Shown here in pieces: positions 1-7,654 of a DNA stretch of 16,209 nucleotides. The number at the start of each line of letters is the position of its first letter. Position 1 is the first letter of the stretch. Below the pieces are notes generated by a model. The model was given only the letters and a program-made list of their open reading frames with translations. It was not told the origin of the DNA and searched no databases. Both the position numbers and the translations under genes were made by a program. Source of the DNA: DASWVC01 sp036401335 (lineage in GTDB: Bacteria > Verrucomicrobiota > Verrucomicrobiia > Chthoniobacterales > JAFAMB01). Location: positions 1 through 16,209 of the forward strand of contig DASWVC010000347.1 in NCBI GenBank assembly GCA_036401335.1, read 5' to 3'.

Positions 1-2847
1 CAGTTTGACCAGAGCCGCGACATCAACGGCGCGGCACGGGACGTTCAGGCGGCCATCAACGCGGCTTCAAGTGAGCTGCCGGCCGGCCTGCCCAACCCGC
101 CCAGCTACCGCAAAGCCAACCCGAACGACACCCCGATTGTCATTTTGGCGTTGACCTCCGACAGCGTTCCCCGGTCGAAAGTCTATGATTATGCGAACGA
201 GATTCTCTTGCCGGCCATTTCCCAGGTAACCGGGGTAAGTGAGGTGGACCTGGGCGGCGGCGCCCAATCTGCCGTGCGCATCCAGGTGGACCCGGCGGTG
301 CTTGCCTCCATGGGGCTAAGCATGAACGACGTGGCCACCGTGCTCGCGGGCGAGAACAAGGATGAACCCAAAGGGGAACTCGACGGCTCCGAGCGGGGCT
401 ACATGATGAACACGAACGATCAGCTGTTTAACGCTGATCAATACCAAAACCTGATCCTCGGGCAGAAGAACGGCACACCCATCACGCTCTCCACCGTTGG
501 ACACGCCATTGATGCCACCGTGGACCGGCTGCAGGCAGGTTGGTACAACGGCAAACCTTCCGTCGCGCTCATGGTGCACAAGCAGGCCGACGCCAATGTC
601 ATCGAGGTTGTTGACCACATTAAAGCCTTGCTGCCGCAACTTCGCCGCTGGCTTCCGCCTGCGGTGCACCTGGAGGTGCAGGTCGACCGGACCCTCACGA
701 TTCGCGCCTCCGTGGCCGACGTGCAAACGTCCTTGCTGATCAGTGTAGCGCTGGTTGTGATGGTCTGTTTCCTCTTTCTGCGGCGGATTTCCACCACGTT
801 CATCGCCTGCGTCACCGTCCCGCTCGCGATCAGCGGCACGTTTGCCGCCATGTACCTGTTGAAGTTCAGCCTCGACAACATCTCCCTCATGGCGTTGACC
901 ATCTCGGTCGGGTTCGTTGTCGATGACGCCATCGTGGTCATCGAAAACATCGTCCGTCACGTGGAGGCAGGGATGACGCCGCTGGAGGCCACCTTGAAAG
1001 GGGCCCGGCAGATCGGCTTCACCATCGTTTCGATCAGCATCTCGTTGGTGGCGGTTTTTATTCCCCTGCTCTGCATGGGCGGGATCATCGGCCGTCAATT
1101 CCACGAGTTCTCAGTCACCCTGAGCGTGGCCATTCTCATCTCCGCGGTCGTCTCGCTTACCCTGACGCCCATGCTCTGCTCCCGCTGGATGCGTGAGGAG
1201 ACCGAATCCCGCCGGGAAAACTGGTTTTTTCGGGGCACCGAGCGAGCGTTGAAAGGATTGGTGGATTCGTACGCGCGGACCCTGCGCTGGGTGTTGCGGC
1301 ATTCCTTCCTGATGCTGCTGGTCACGGCGGCCACCCTTGGGACGACCGTCTATCTTTACACGATCGTACCAAAAGGGTTTTTTCCGCAACAGGATACCGG
1401 CCTCATCATCGGGTTCACGATGGCCGCACAGGACATTTCGTTTCAGGCCATGACGACCAAACAAAACGTTATCACGGAAATCGTTAAGCGCGACCCGGCC
1501 GTCGAATCCATCAGTTCTTCGGTCGGCAGCGGCGGCGGCGGCAGTGGCGCTTCCGGCCGGATGTTCGTCACTTTGAAACCACGCAAGGATCGGCCCGAGT
1601 CGGCCACCGCCATTGTCGCCCGCCTGCGCGGCAAGACGTCAAAAATCCCGGGCATCCAATCTTTTTTCACTGCCATTCAGGACATCCGGGTCGGCGGCCG
1701 CGCTTCGAGCGGTCAGTACATCTACTCGCTGACGAGCTCGAGCCTCGACGATTTGAAAACGTACGTGCCGAAATTGATGGATGAACTTCGGAAAAACAAG
1801 CTCCTCAAAGACCTTAACACCGACCAACAAGACCAGGGGTTGGAAGCCAACGTGGTGGTGGATCGGACCAAAGCTTCGGTGCTGGGCGTGCTGCCTAAAG
1901 CCGTGGACCTGGCCATGTACAGCGCTTTTGGCCAGCGGGAGGTTTCCGTCATCCACACCGCCCGCGCGCAGTACCACGTCGTTTGCGAGGCCCTTCCAGG
2001 GTACCTGGGAGATCCCGCGGTTCTCGACAAGATTTACGTCAGCAGCAACAACGGCACCGTCGTGCCCCTTAGTGCCGTGGCCCATGTCGACTACACCAAC
2101 ACCCCCACGGCCATCAACCACCAGGGCCAGTTCCCCTCCGTTACCTTTTCCTTTAACCTTGACCCCGGCAGCTCGTTGGGGGACGCCACTGCCGCCATTC
2201 AGAAGGCCGCCACGGCGATCCGCATGCCGGCGAGCATCCAGGGCAGCTTCGGCGGCACCGCCCAGGTGTTCGCCGAGTCGCTTTCGTCTGAACCGATTCT
2301 TATTCTGACCGCCATCATTGCCGTCTACATCGTGCTGGGCGTGCTTTACGAAAGCTACATCCACCCCATCACGATCCTGTCCACGCTGCCTTCGGCCGGC
2401 TTGGGAGCATTGCTCGCGCTGCTGGTTTGCCGGGTGGACCTTTCGATTGTTTCCTTAATCGGCATCATCCTCTTGATCGGCATCGTAAAAAAGAACGCCA
2501 TCATGATGGTGGATTTCGCCTTGGAAGGAGAACGGGAAAGGCATTTGTCGGCCAAAGAGGCAATTTATGAGGCCTGCCTGGTTCGGTTCCGGCCCATTTT
2601 GATGACCACCCTGGCCGCCATGTTCGGGGCGGTGCCGCTCGCGCTTGGCCATGGAGAAGGTGCTGAAATCCGGCAACCGCTGGGTGTTGCGGTCATTGGT
2701 GGCCTGATCGTGTCGCAGATTCTCACGCTCTACACGACCCCGATCATTTACCTTTACCTTGACCGGCTCCAAGGCCGCCGCCAAAAAGCGGTCGACACCG
2801 TCCTCCCATTGGGAGAAGTGTCCCGGCAGGGCGCACTTGTAAGTTAA
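1..2847 (+). CDS. RND multidrug efflux permease, MdtB/MdtC type (HAE1 family), 5'-truncated by window edge
   Basis: Inner-membrane, proton-driven pump subunit that would work with a periplasmic adaptor and a TolC-like outer-membrane channel. The frame is open from base 1, so about 948 residues are visible and roughly 90 N-terminal residues lie outside; family members are about 1030-1040 residues. The visible start (FDQSRDINGAARDVQAAINA) is the porter-domain segment highly typical of MdtB/MdtC. TM4 carries the paired proton-relay aspartates in GFVVDDAIVVIENI, and TM10 carries the relay lysine in GIVKKNAIMMVDFALE. The docking-domain stretches GTAQVFAES and VYIVLGVLYESYIHP are also present. A glycine-rich loop (GSGGGGSG) lies near 1526-1550. 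The next gene begins at the base after the stop codon, so the two are probably co-transcribed. No adaptor or TolC gene is visible; they may lie upstream. The family is secure, the substrate unknown. Confidence 0.96.
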   Translation, partial: QFDQSRDINGAARDVQAAINAASSELPAGLPNPPSYRKANPNDTPIVILALTSDSVPRSKVYDYANEILLPAISQVTGVSEVDLGGGAQSAVRIQVDPAVLASMGLSMNDVATVLAGENKDEPKGELDGSERGYMMNTNDQLFNADQYQNLILGQKNGTPITLSTVGHAIDATVDRLQAGWYNGKPSVALMVHKQADANVIEVVDHIKALLPQLRRWLPPAVHLEVQVDRTLTIRASVADVQTSLLISVALVVMVCFLFLRRISTTFIACVTVPLAISGTFAAMYLLKFSLDNISLMALTISVGFVVDDAIVVIENIVRHVEAGMTPLEATLKGARQIGFTIVSISISLVAVFIPLLCMGGIIGRQFHEFSVTLSVAILISAVVSLTLTPMLCSRWMREETESRRENWFFRGTERALKGLVDSYARTLRWVLRHSFLMLLVTAATLGTTVYLYTIVPKGFFPQQDTGLIIGFTMAAQDISFQAMTTKQNVITEIVKRDPAVESISSSVGSGGGGSGASGRMFVTLKPRKDRPESATAIVARLRGKTSKIPGIQSFFTAIQDIRVGGRASSGQYIYSLTSSSLDDLKTYVPKLMDELRKNKLLKDLNTDQQDQGLEANVVVDRTKASVLGVLPKAVDLAMYSAFGQREVSVIHTARAQYHVVCEALPGYLGDPAVLDKIYVSSNNGTVVPLSAVAHVDYTNTPTAINHQGQFPSVTFSFNLDPGSSLGDATAAIQKAATAIRMPASIQGSFGGTAQVFAESLSSEPILILTAIIAVYIVLGVLYESYIHPITILSTLPSAGLGALLALLVCRVDLSIVSLIGIILLIGIVKKNAIMMVDFALEGERERHLSAKEAIYEACLVRFRPILMTTLAAMFGAVPLALGHGEGAEIRQPLGVAVIGGLIVSQILTLYTTPIIYLYLDRLQGRRQKAVDTVLPLGEVSRQGALVS

Positions 2848-4074
2848 ATGGACCAGGGAATGACGGGAACAGGGATCGAACCAGTCGTGGAACGCGCCGA
2901 GCCGGCGCCCATGCCACAAGCCACCGTGTGGGTGATGGCGGTCACGGTCGGCGTGATTGTCGCCAACATTTACTACGTCCAGCCGTTGCTGGCCGATATC
3001 GCGCGGACGTTCGGCTTGTCGGTGACGCGGGTAGGCAGCGTGGCCATGCTAAGCCAGGCCGGCACCGCCGTCGGCATGTTCTTGTTTGTGCCTCTCGGGG
3101 ATAAATACGAGCGCCGCTCGCTTATTCTTATCCTCGTGATAGGCGCGTTTATCTCGCTCTTGCTCATGGCGATTGCTCCGAACGCTCTTTTCCTCAGCGC
3201 GGCTGCCTTTGCCGTCGGCGCTTTTGCCGCGAGCGTGCACGTCGTTGTTCCGTTTGCCGCGCACCTCGCGGCGCCGCAACAACGCGGCCGCGTCGTGGGC
3301 ACCGTGGTGGCCGGCATTCTTTTCGGCGTTCTGCTTGCACGCACGTTCAGTGGGTCCATCGGGGCCCTCCTTGGGTGGCGCGCGGTGTACGGCATTGCCG
3401 CCGGAGCCATGTTGATCCTTGCCGTGGTGGTTCGGGCCAAGCTTCCCGTCAGCCGTCCCGAAGTTGTGCTCTCCTGGCCGGACCTTATGCGCTCAACGCT
3501 TCAACTCGTGCGCCGGCACGCTGTCCTCCGCGAATCTGCGCTGCTCGGCGCTATGTTCTTCGCCGCCTTCTCCGCGTTCTGGACGACACTGGTCTTTTTT
3601 CTAGGCGGACCCTCGTACCATTACGCCACTGCCAGTGCCGCCACCGGCCTCTTCGGTTTGGTCGGCGCGGTCGGAGCCGCGGGAGCGCCTACGATCGGGC
3701 ACCTCGCCGATAAACACGGTTCCCGTTTCACCATCCGGATCGCGCTCTGGTTGTCCCTTGCCTCGTTCCTTTTCCTTGGCTTTGCGGGCAAACACCTGGC
3801 CGGGCTGATCATTGGGGTCATCCTGATGGACCTGGGGGTGCAAAGCGGCCACGTTTCCAACCAGACCCGCATTTACAGCATCGACCCGAGTGCCCGGAGC
3901 CGGCTCAACATGGTTTACATGTTTTGCTACTTCATCGGCGGCGGTCTTGGTTCCTACCTGGGCGCCTGGGGCTGGCACGTGGCGGGCTGGTGGGGCGTTT
4001 GCGGCTTTGGCAGTGCCGTCCTTCTCCTGGCACTGATTACGGAAACCGTTTACGGCCGCCGGTCGCACCGCTGA
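2848..4074 (+). CDS. MFS transporter, drug:H+ antiporter-like (DHA1 type)
   Basis: A 408-residue integral membrane protein with about 12 hydrophobic segments, the usual size for the major facilitator superfamily. Visible family features are VANIYYVQPLLADIARTFG in the first loop, the motif-A-like loop GDKYERRS between TM2 and TM3, and APQQRGRVVGTVVAGILFG around TM4-TM5, the signature region of H+-driven exporters. A second, weaker motif A (GHLADKHGSR) follows TM8, as expected from the internal duplication. The ATG directly abuts the TAA of the RND pump gene, which suggests translational coupling. A second in-frame ATG at 2860 has the purine run CAGGGA just before it and may be the true start. 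The substrate cannot be read from the sequence; an efflux role is inferred from the family and the RND neighbour. Confidence 0.92.
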   Translation: MDQGMTGTGIEPVVERAEPAPMPQATVWVMAVTVGVIVANIYYVQPLLADIARTFGLSVTRVGSVAMLSQAGTAVGMFLFVPLGDKYERRSLILILVIGAFISLLLMAIAPNALFLSAAAFAVGAFAASVHVVVPFAAHLAAPQQRGRVVGTVVAGILFGVLLARTFSGSIGALLGWRAVYGIAAGAMLILAVVVRAKLPVSRPEVVLSWPDLMRSTLQLVRRHAVLRESALLGAMFFAAFSAFWTTLVFFLGGPSYHYATASAATGLFGLVGAVGAAGAPTIGHLADKHGSRFTIRIALWLSLASFLFLGFAGKHLAGLIIGVILMDLGVQSGHVSNQTRIYSIDPSARSRLNMVYMFCYFIGGGLGSYLGAWGWHVAGWWGVCGFGSAVLLLALITETVYGRRSHR

Positions 4075-4499
4075 ACGGCCTGGCCTCGACAATCGCAAAG
4101 GAGGCATTGCGGCGCACCGTGACGGATATTTATTATTTTATTAATAAATACTATACTTTAGAGGGTTGCGGCCGTTCCCTGAATGTCGAAACGGGGTCAC
4201 TCTATTCCCGTGATCACATGCACACCGTTCGTCAGGTTTTGCGTACTGAGGTCATGGCTGACGCGTTTTCCGGGCCGAGTCCTTTCCATGGCATCACCCG
4301 GAATGGGTCCGCCCGCGATCCTTTTTCGCGTTGCCGGGTTAGCCGGTTGCCCTTCGGTCTGAACGCACAAGGAGAACCTGTAGAGACCTTTTCCGGGCGA
4401 ACGCGGCTGTACGTATTCGCCGTCGAAGATCAACTGCCCCTTCATCCCCGGATCCGTAGATTTTCGATTACGCATTTGTAGCGGCAGTCACAAAAGGAC
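4075..4499. other. Gene-poor interval with AT-rich patch
   Basis: About 425 bases between the MFS gene and the Uma2-like ORF. The segment 4126-4160 is strikingly AT-rich compared with its GC-rich surroundings and contains the perfect 12-base palindrome TTTATTAATAAA (4137-4148), followed by a TATACT hexamer at 4152-4157 that could be a -10 box. No good -35 is seen at the right distance. A 10-base direct repeat TTTTCCGGGC occurs at 4266-4275 and 4389-4398. A 92-codon open frame on the minus strand (4197-4475) has no Shine-Dalgarno and no recognisable motif. The plus frame in register with the downstream Uma2 ORF is open from within the MFS gene to a TAG at 4479-4481. I see no RNA gene or mobile element here. 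Confidence 0.5.
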
Positions 4500-4940
4500 T
4501 TGAGCTTGTACGCCACAAAGCACAACCGAGGGCTGGTCCTGGATGAAAAAGCACTGTGTGCGTTTTCGCGGAACGATTACGAACCCGACGTGGTGTTTTT
4601 CTCTCAAGCTCGCGCCCAGACGTTTACAAGCGGCCAGGTAGAATTTCCGGTACCGGATCTGGTGGTTGAAGTGTTGTCGCCTTCGACGCAAGCCAACGAC
4701 CGCGGGGTTAAGTTCGACGACTACGAACGAAGCGGCGTTCGTGAGTATTGGATCGTCGATCCAACTGCAAAAGCCAAGGAAGTGTACGATGCCAGAGACG
4801 GGCGTTTCGAGTTGCGGATCAAGGGCACCAGTGGATTCTTGGAGTCCGTCGTTCTGGGCGGTTTCCAGGTGGAGCTCGCTGCGATCTTTGACCCGGTGAA
4901 GGCTCAAGCGGAGGCGGTGCGCCTGACGCAGGCCGCTTGA
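4500..4940 (+). CDS. Uma2-family (DUF820) PD-(D/E)xK nuclease-like protein, N-terminally truncated, possible pseudogene
   Basis: A 146-residue ORF whose body is clearly Uma2/DUF820: RNDYEPDVVFF, FPVPDLVVEVLSPST, DRGVKFDDY, GVREYWIVDP and a C-terminal FLESVVLGGF plus AAIFD. The family has a PD-(D/E)xK nuclease fold; the Asp and Glu of PDLVVEV and the Lys of RGVKF match the catalytic positions. Full-length relatives are about 185-200 residues and start with a segment containing an ELIDGE-like acidic motif, which is missing here. The only available start is TTG at 4500; the frame opens at 4482, just after a TAG, and contains no internal Met codon. Upstream of the TAG the same register is open but I cannot recognise the missing N-terminus. 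This is probably a 5'-decayed gene. The biological role of Uma2 proteins is poorly known. Confidence 0.75.
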   Translation: MSLYATKHNRGLVLDEKALCAFSRNDYEPDVVFFSQARAQTFTSGQVEFPVPDLVVEVLSPSTQANDRGVKFDDYERSGVREYWIVDPTAKAKEVYDARDGRFELRIKGTSGFLESVVLGGFQVELAAIFDPVKAQAEAVRLTQAA

Positions 4941-4994
4941 GGCGCCCCGGCCGTTACGGGTCCGGATTTCCGGTGCTGGCGCTTGCCCGAAAGC

Positions 4995-5019
4995 AACCTG
5001 GGTCCAGGCAGGTTACAAT
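4995..5019 (+). promoter_or_regulatory. Candidate promoter/operator of the Fur-family gene (nested dyads next to a -10-like TACAAT)
   Basis: AACCTG (4995-5000) and CAGGTT (5009-5014) form a perfect 6-base inverted repeat with an 8-base spacer. Inside it lies the perfect palindrome CCTGG-GT-CCAGG (4997-5008). The dyad abuts a TACAAT hexamer (5014-5019) suited to a -10 box, about 70 bases before the start codon. No good -35 hexamer lies at the standard distance. The layout suits an autoregulatory site, but this is inferred from symmetry only. Confidence 0.35.
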
Positions 5020-5088
5020 AAGGCTTTGTCCGGCTCCGCGTTTATGGCCGCACCCTCCCTTGCGACCGGACTTGGACGAAGGTAAGGG

Positions 5089-5586
5089 ATGAGAATGCCC
5101 GGCCACCGCCATGGTTCTCCCGCTGGGTGGGGAGCATTCACTTTGGAGAACGTTGTTTTTTTCCTGCGCGCACGCGGGCTGCGGATTACGCAGGCTCGCT
5201 TGCGTTTGCTGAAAGTCTTGTTTGAGGCAAAAGAACCGCTCTCGCTGGAGGAGATCCACGGCAGAACAGCCTTTGTCAGTGCAGAGGAAGCGGGTGAAGC
5301 GCCCGATTTTGCGACGGTCTTCCGCACCGTTACCCGGCTGGAAGAGCTCGGCTTGGCGCACCGGGTCGACCTGGGCCGTTCCAAAACCCATTACGAGTTG
5401 TCGGATCCGGCCCAGCATTATGATCACCTTGTTTGCGTCGACTGCGGCGTGGTGCAGTTGGTAAAGGAAGAATGCCCGGTCGCCGACTTCGAGCGCCGGC
5501 TCGGTCGCAAGTACGGCTTTCGGGACGTCAGCCATTCCCTCCAGTTTTACGGACGTTGTCCGGCGTGCACCGGCAGGCAGCAGTGA
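5089..5586 (+). CDS. Fur-family metal-dependent transcriptional regulator (Fur/Zur/PerR)
   Basis: A 165-residue cytoplasmic DNA-binding protein that would repress metal or oxidative-stress genes when metal-loaded. The N-terminal winged helix (about residues 20-95) has RGLRITQARLRLLKVLFEAK and the recognition-helix region DFATVFRTVTRLEELGLAHR. The dimerisation part carries HYDHLVCVDCG (His110, Asp112, His113, Cys116, Cys119) and a second CPAC pair (Cys157, Cys160), giving the four-cysteine structural zinc site. Which metal is sensed cannot be decided. The start ATG has AAGG (5079-5082) upstream; a second ATG two codons later is equally possible. The N-terminal ~15 residues are poorly conserved-looking. 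The Mn/Zn ABC importer about 2.4 kb away is a plausible target, and a glycosyltransferase gene follows on the same strand. Confidence 0.93.
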   Translation: MRMPGHRHGSPAGWGAFTLENVVFFLRARGLRITQARLRLLKVLFEAKEPLSLEEIHGRTAFVSAEEAGEAPDFATVFRTVTRLEELGLAHRVDLGRSKTHYELSDPAQHYDHLVCVDCGVVQLVKEECPVADFERRLGRKYGFRDVSHSLQFYGRCPACTGRQQ

Positions 5587-5651
5587 GAGACAACATGGTT
5601 TGTCGCCCGTCGGTCGGCTCTGGTGCACCGTTCACAAGGCCGCCTGCTTTC

Positions 5652-5670
5652 AGGAGGGAGAGTTTGCATG
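5652..5670 (+). promoter_or_regulatory. Strong Shine-Dalgarno AGGAGG serving alternative starts
   Basis: AGGAGG at 5652-5657 is the best ribosome-binding site seen around the GT39 gene. It lies 6 bases before an in-frame TTG at 5664 and 10 bases before an out-of-frame ATG at 5668. That ATG opens a 22-residue ORF ending at 5736. The later in-frame ATGs of the glycosyltransferase (5709, 5721) have no well-placed Shine-Dalgarno. This site is why the TTG was chosen as the start. Confidence 0.5.
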
Positions 5671-7277
5671 TCACGCAGGGGCGAACGACATGGCGTTCAG
5701 TACGTCTTATGGTTTCAAGGATGGCTCTCGCGATAAAGAAACCCGCAATTCCAAGCCAATGGACCGGTCCGTTGGCCGTGGCGTGCTTTCTTACAGGGAC
5801 CAAGCTGCTGGTGCACTTTTTGACCAATGGGCAGTACGGCTACTTCCGTGACGAACTCTATTTCATGGCCTGCGGCGAGCACCTGAGCTGGGGCTACGTG
5901 GACCATGCACCCTTGGCGCCGTCCCTGGCCAAACTCAGCCGCCTGCTGCTTGGGGACTCGCTTTTTGCGCTCCGGCTGCTGCCGGCGGTGGCCGGCGCGG
6001 TGAAGGTGGGCCTCACCGGGCTGCTGGCGCGGGAACTGGGTGGGAGTCGCTTTGCCGTGGCGTTGGGGTGCCTCTGCGTGCTGGTGGCCCCGGGTTACCT
6101 GGCGCTCGACACGCTTTTTTCCATGAACGCGTTTGAGCCCGTGTTCTGGACGGGGTGCGCCTACGCCATCATCCTGGCCCTTCGGCTTGGGAATCGGCGT
6201 TACTGGATTCTGTTCGGTGTGCTGGCGGGCCTGGGTTTAGAAAACAAGCACTCCTTGTTGTTCTTTGGCGTTGGACTCTTGGCCGGTCTGCTCCTGAGCC
6301 CTGCCCGCGGCTGTTTTGCCAACCGCTGGTTCTGGCTGGGCGGGGTCATCGCGCTGGCGCTCTTTACGCCCAACTTGGTGTGGGAATACCGCCACGACTG
6401 GGCGACCCTGGAAGCGCTGCGCAACGTGCAAGCCACCGGCAAAAACGTCGTGCTCTCTCCCGTGGAGTTCCTGGGGCAGCAAGCGTTCGTGCTCTTGCCT
6501 TTCACACTGCCGGTTTGGGTCGCCGGCCTTTGGTTTTACGGTTTTGATGTTTACGGCCGGCGCTACCGGTTCCTGGCGATTGCCTACCTGGTGACGCTCG
6601 GGCTCATGATCGTTTTGAAAGGTAAGGAATACTACCTGTTGCCAATTTACCCGATGCTCTTCGCCGGTGGTGCGGTCTGGTGGGAAAAGCGGTTTAAAGG
6701 CTGGCCGTTCGCCGCTTGGCTGAAAACCGCCTGCCTCATGGTGCTGGGCCTTAGCGGGCTCGTATTTGCCCCGTTTGCGCTGCCTGTATTGCCGGTGAAG
6801 GTCTACCTGCGTTACCAGCACGCCCTAGGCATCACCCCACCCAAGACCGAGGTGGGCCACGTCGGGCCGTTGCCGCAACACTTCGGCGACATGTTTGGCT
6901 GGCCGGAAATGGTTGCGGAAGTCGCGCGCGTTTACGATGCGTTGCCACCCGCAGAGAGGGTGAAAGCAGCGATTTTTGCCGGCAATTACGGGGAAGCCGG
7001 AGCGATTGACTTTTTTGGCCCACGCTACGGGTTGCCCAAGGCAATCAGCGGCCACCAAACCTACTTTCTCTGGGGGCCCCGGGACTACACGGGAGAGGTC
7101 ATGATTCTGCTGCAGGCAAACCGCCGAGAGCTCGAAAGCCGATTTCAGAGCGTCGAGGAAGCCGGGACCGTGGGCCATCCTTACGCCATGGGTGAGGAAC
7201 ATTACCCCATTCTGGTCGGCCGCGGGCTGAAGCGACCGCTTCGAGAAGTTTGGCCGCGCCTCAAGCATTGGAATTAA
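5664..7277 (+). CDS. Membrane glycosyltransferase, GT39/PMT_2 (ArnT-like) family
   Basis: A polytopic GT-C-fold inner-membrane enzyme of about 537 residues that would transfer a sugar from a polyprenyl-phosphate donor to a lipid or protein acceptor on the periplasmic side. The first hydrophobic segment is followed by YGYFRDELYFMACGEHLSWGYVDHAPL; the Asp-Glu pair in this first periplasmic loop is the catalytic hallmark of the PMT superfamily. About ten further membrane segments follow, including GLGLENKHSLLFF and the loop KGKEYYLLPIYPML typical of family 39. A ~140-residue soluble C-terminal part follows (about 6830-7270). The start is uncertain: TTG 5664 has a strong AGGAGG; ATG 5709 (522 residues) gives an N-terminus length more usual for the family but lacks a ribosome site. 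The Fur-family gene ends 77 bases upstream. Donor and acceptor are unknown. Confidence 0.88.
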   Translation: MHVTQGRTTWRSVRLMVSRMALAIKKPAIPSQWTGPLAVACFLTGTKLLVHFLTNGQYGYFRDELYFMACGEHLSWGYVDHAPLAPSLAKLSRLLLGDSLFALRLLPAVAGAVKVGLTGLLARELGGSRFAVALGCLCVLVAPGYLALDTLFSMNAFEPVFWTGCAYAIILALRLGNRRYWILFGVLAGLGLENKHSLLFFGVGLLAGLLLSPARGCFANRWFWLGGVIALALFTPNLVWEYRHDWATLEALRNVQATGKNVVLSPVEFLGQQAFVLLPFTLPVWVAGLWFYGFDVYGRRYRFLAIAYLVTLGLMIVLKGKEYYLLPIYPMLFAGGAVWWEKRFKGWPFAAWLKTACLMVLGLSGLVFAPFALPVLPVKVYLRYQHALGITPPKTEVGHVGPLPQHFGDMFGWPEMVAEVARVYDALPPAERVKAAIFAGNYGEAGAIDFFGPRYGLPKAISGHQTYFLWGPRDYTGEVMILLQANRRELESRFQSVEEAGTVGHPYAMGEEHYPILVGRGLKRPLREVWPRLKHWN

Positions 7278-7282
7278 CCGCA

Positions 7283-7314
7283 GGCGCTCAAGGAAAAGGT
7301 GAATCCCTTGCGCC
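7283..7314 (+). terminator. Weak stem-loop downstream of the GT39 gene
   Basis: GGCGC-TC-AAGG (7283-7293) can pair with CCTT-GCGCC (7306-7314), leaving a two-base bulge and a 12-base loop, 6 bases after the GT39 stop codon. No T-run follows, so this is at best an atypical terminator. It lies between convergent transcription units (GT39 and the brn remnant), where one would be expected. Confidence 0.25.
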
Positions 7315-7381
7315 ATGGCTGGGGCAACCGCATCCACCCAAGCCAGCCGGGGCAACGGAATGCCTGCCCTTTGCCAAGACG

Positions 7382-7654
7382 TTACCGTCGCCGTTTAAGC
7401 GCAGGAACGCGTCCGAGTTCGTTTTGCAGGCGTTCGTAAAGCCAATTCTTGATCAGTGACTGCCGGGTGAGCCCACGAACCTCAGCTTCTCGATCGAGCT
7501 TTTGCAAAAAATGACGGGGCAGATCGAGGTTGATGCGTTGTGACTCCAGCCCAGGTCGCTGGATACTTTCCGCGTCGATCTCTGCCAAGTCGAAAACGTC
7601 TTCGCCTTCATCAAATCGACGGTCAAATTCTGCTCCGTTCTTCGCTTTCGCCAT
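7382..7654 (-). CDS. brnA: BrnA-family antitoxin (ribbon-helix-helix), intact
   Basis: A 90-residue protein matching the antitoxin of type II BrnT-BrnA modules. The N-terminal half is acidic (EFDRRFDEGEDVFDLAEID), followed by IQRPGLESQRINLDLP, the family's characteristic linker and DNA-binding beta strand. The ribbon-helix-helix dimer core LDREAEVRGLTRQSLIKNWL and a basic tail (LKRRR) follow. Known BrnA proteins neutralise the BrnT RNase by direct binding and repress their own operon as a dimer/complex. Here the gene starts inside the 3' end of the brnT remnant, overlapping it by 32 bases, the usual toxin-first order. The reading frame looks complete, whereas its toxin is broken, so this is an orphan antitoxin. 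Confidence 0.85.
   Translation of the reverse strand: MAKAKNGAEFDRRFDEGEDVFDLAEIDAESIQRPGLESQRINLDLPRHFLQKLDREAEVRGLTRQSLIKNWLYERLQNELGRVPALKRRR

Noticed and set aside
4197..4475. 92-codon open frame on the minus strand in the 4075-4499 gap
   Set aside because: No Shine-Dalgarno, no recognisable motif and no coding-like pattern; GC-rich DNA gives such frames by chance.
3924..4481. 185-codon plus-strand frame overlapping the MFS gene end
   Set aside because: Its first half is the MFS gene read in another frame and the rest is unrecognisable; only its register with the Uma2 ORF is of interest.
4983..4996. TTGC-N6-GCAA upstream of the Fur-family gene as a copy of the importer operator
   Set aside because: Only four-base arms and wrong spacing; likely chance.
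5433..5663. Start of the glycosyltransferase at 5433 inside the Fur-family gene
   Set aside because: It would overlap the regulator by more than 150 bases and add an Arg-rich segment unlike the family.
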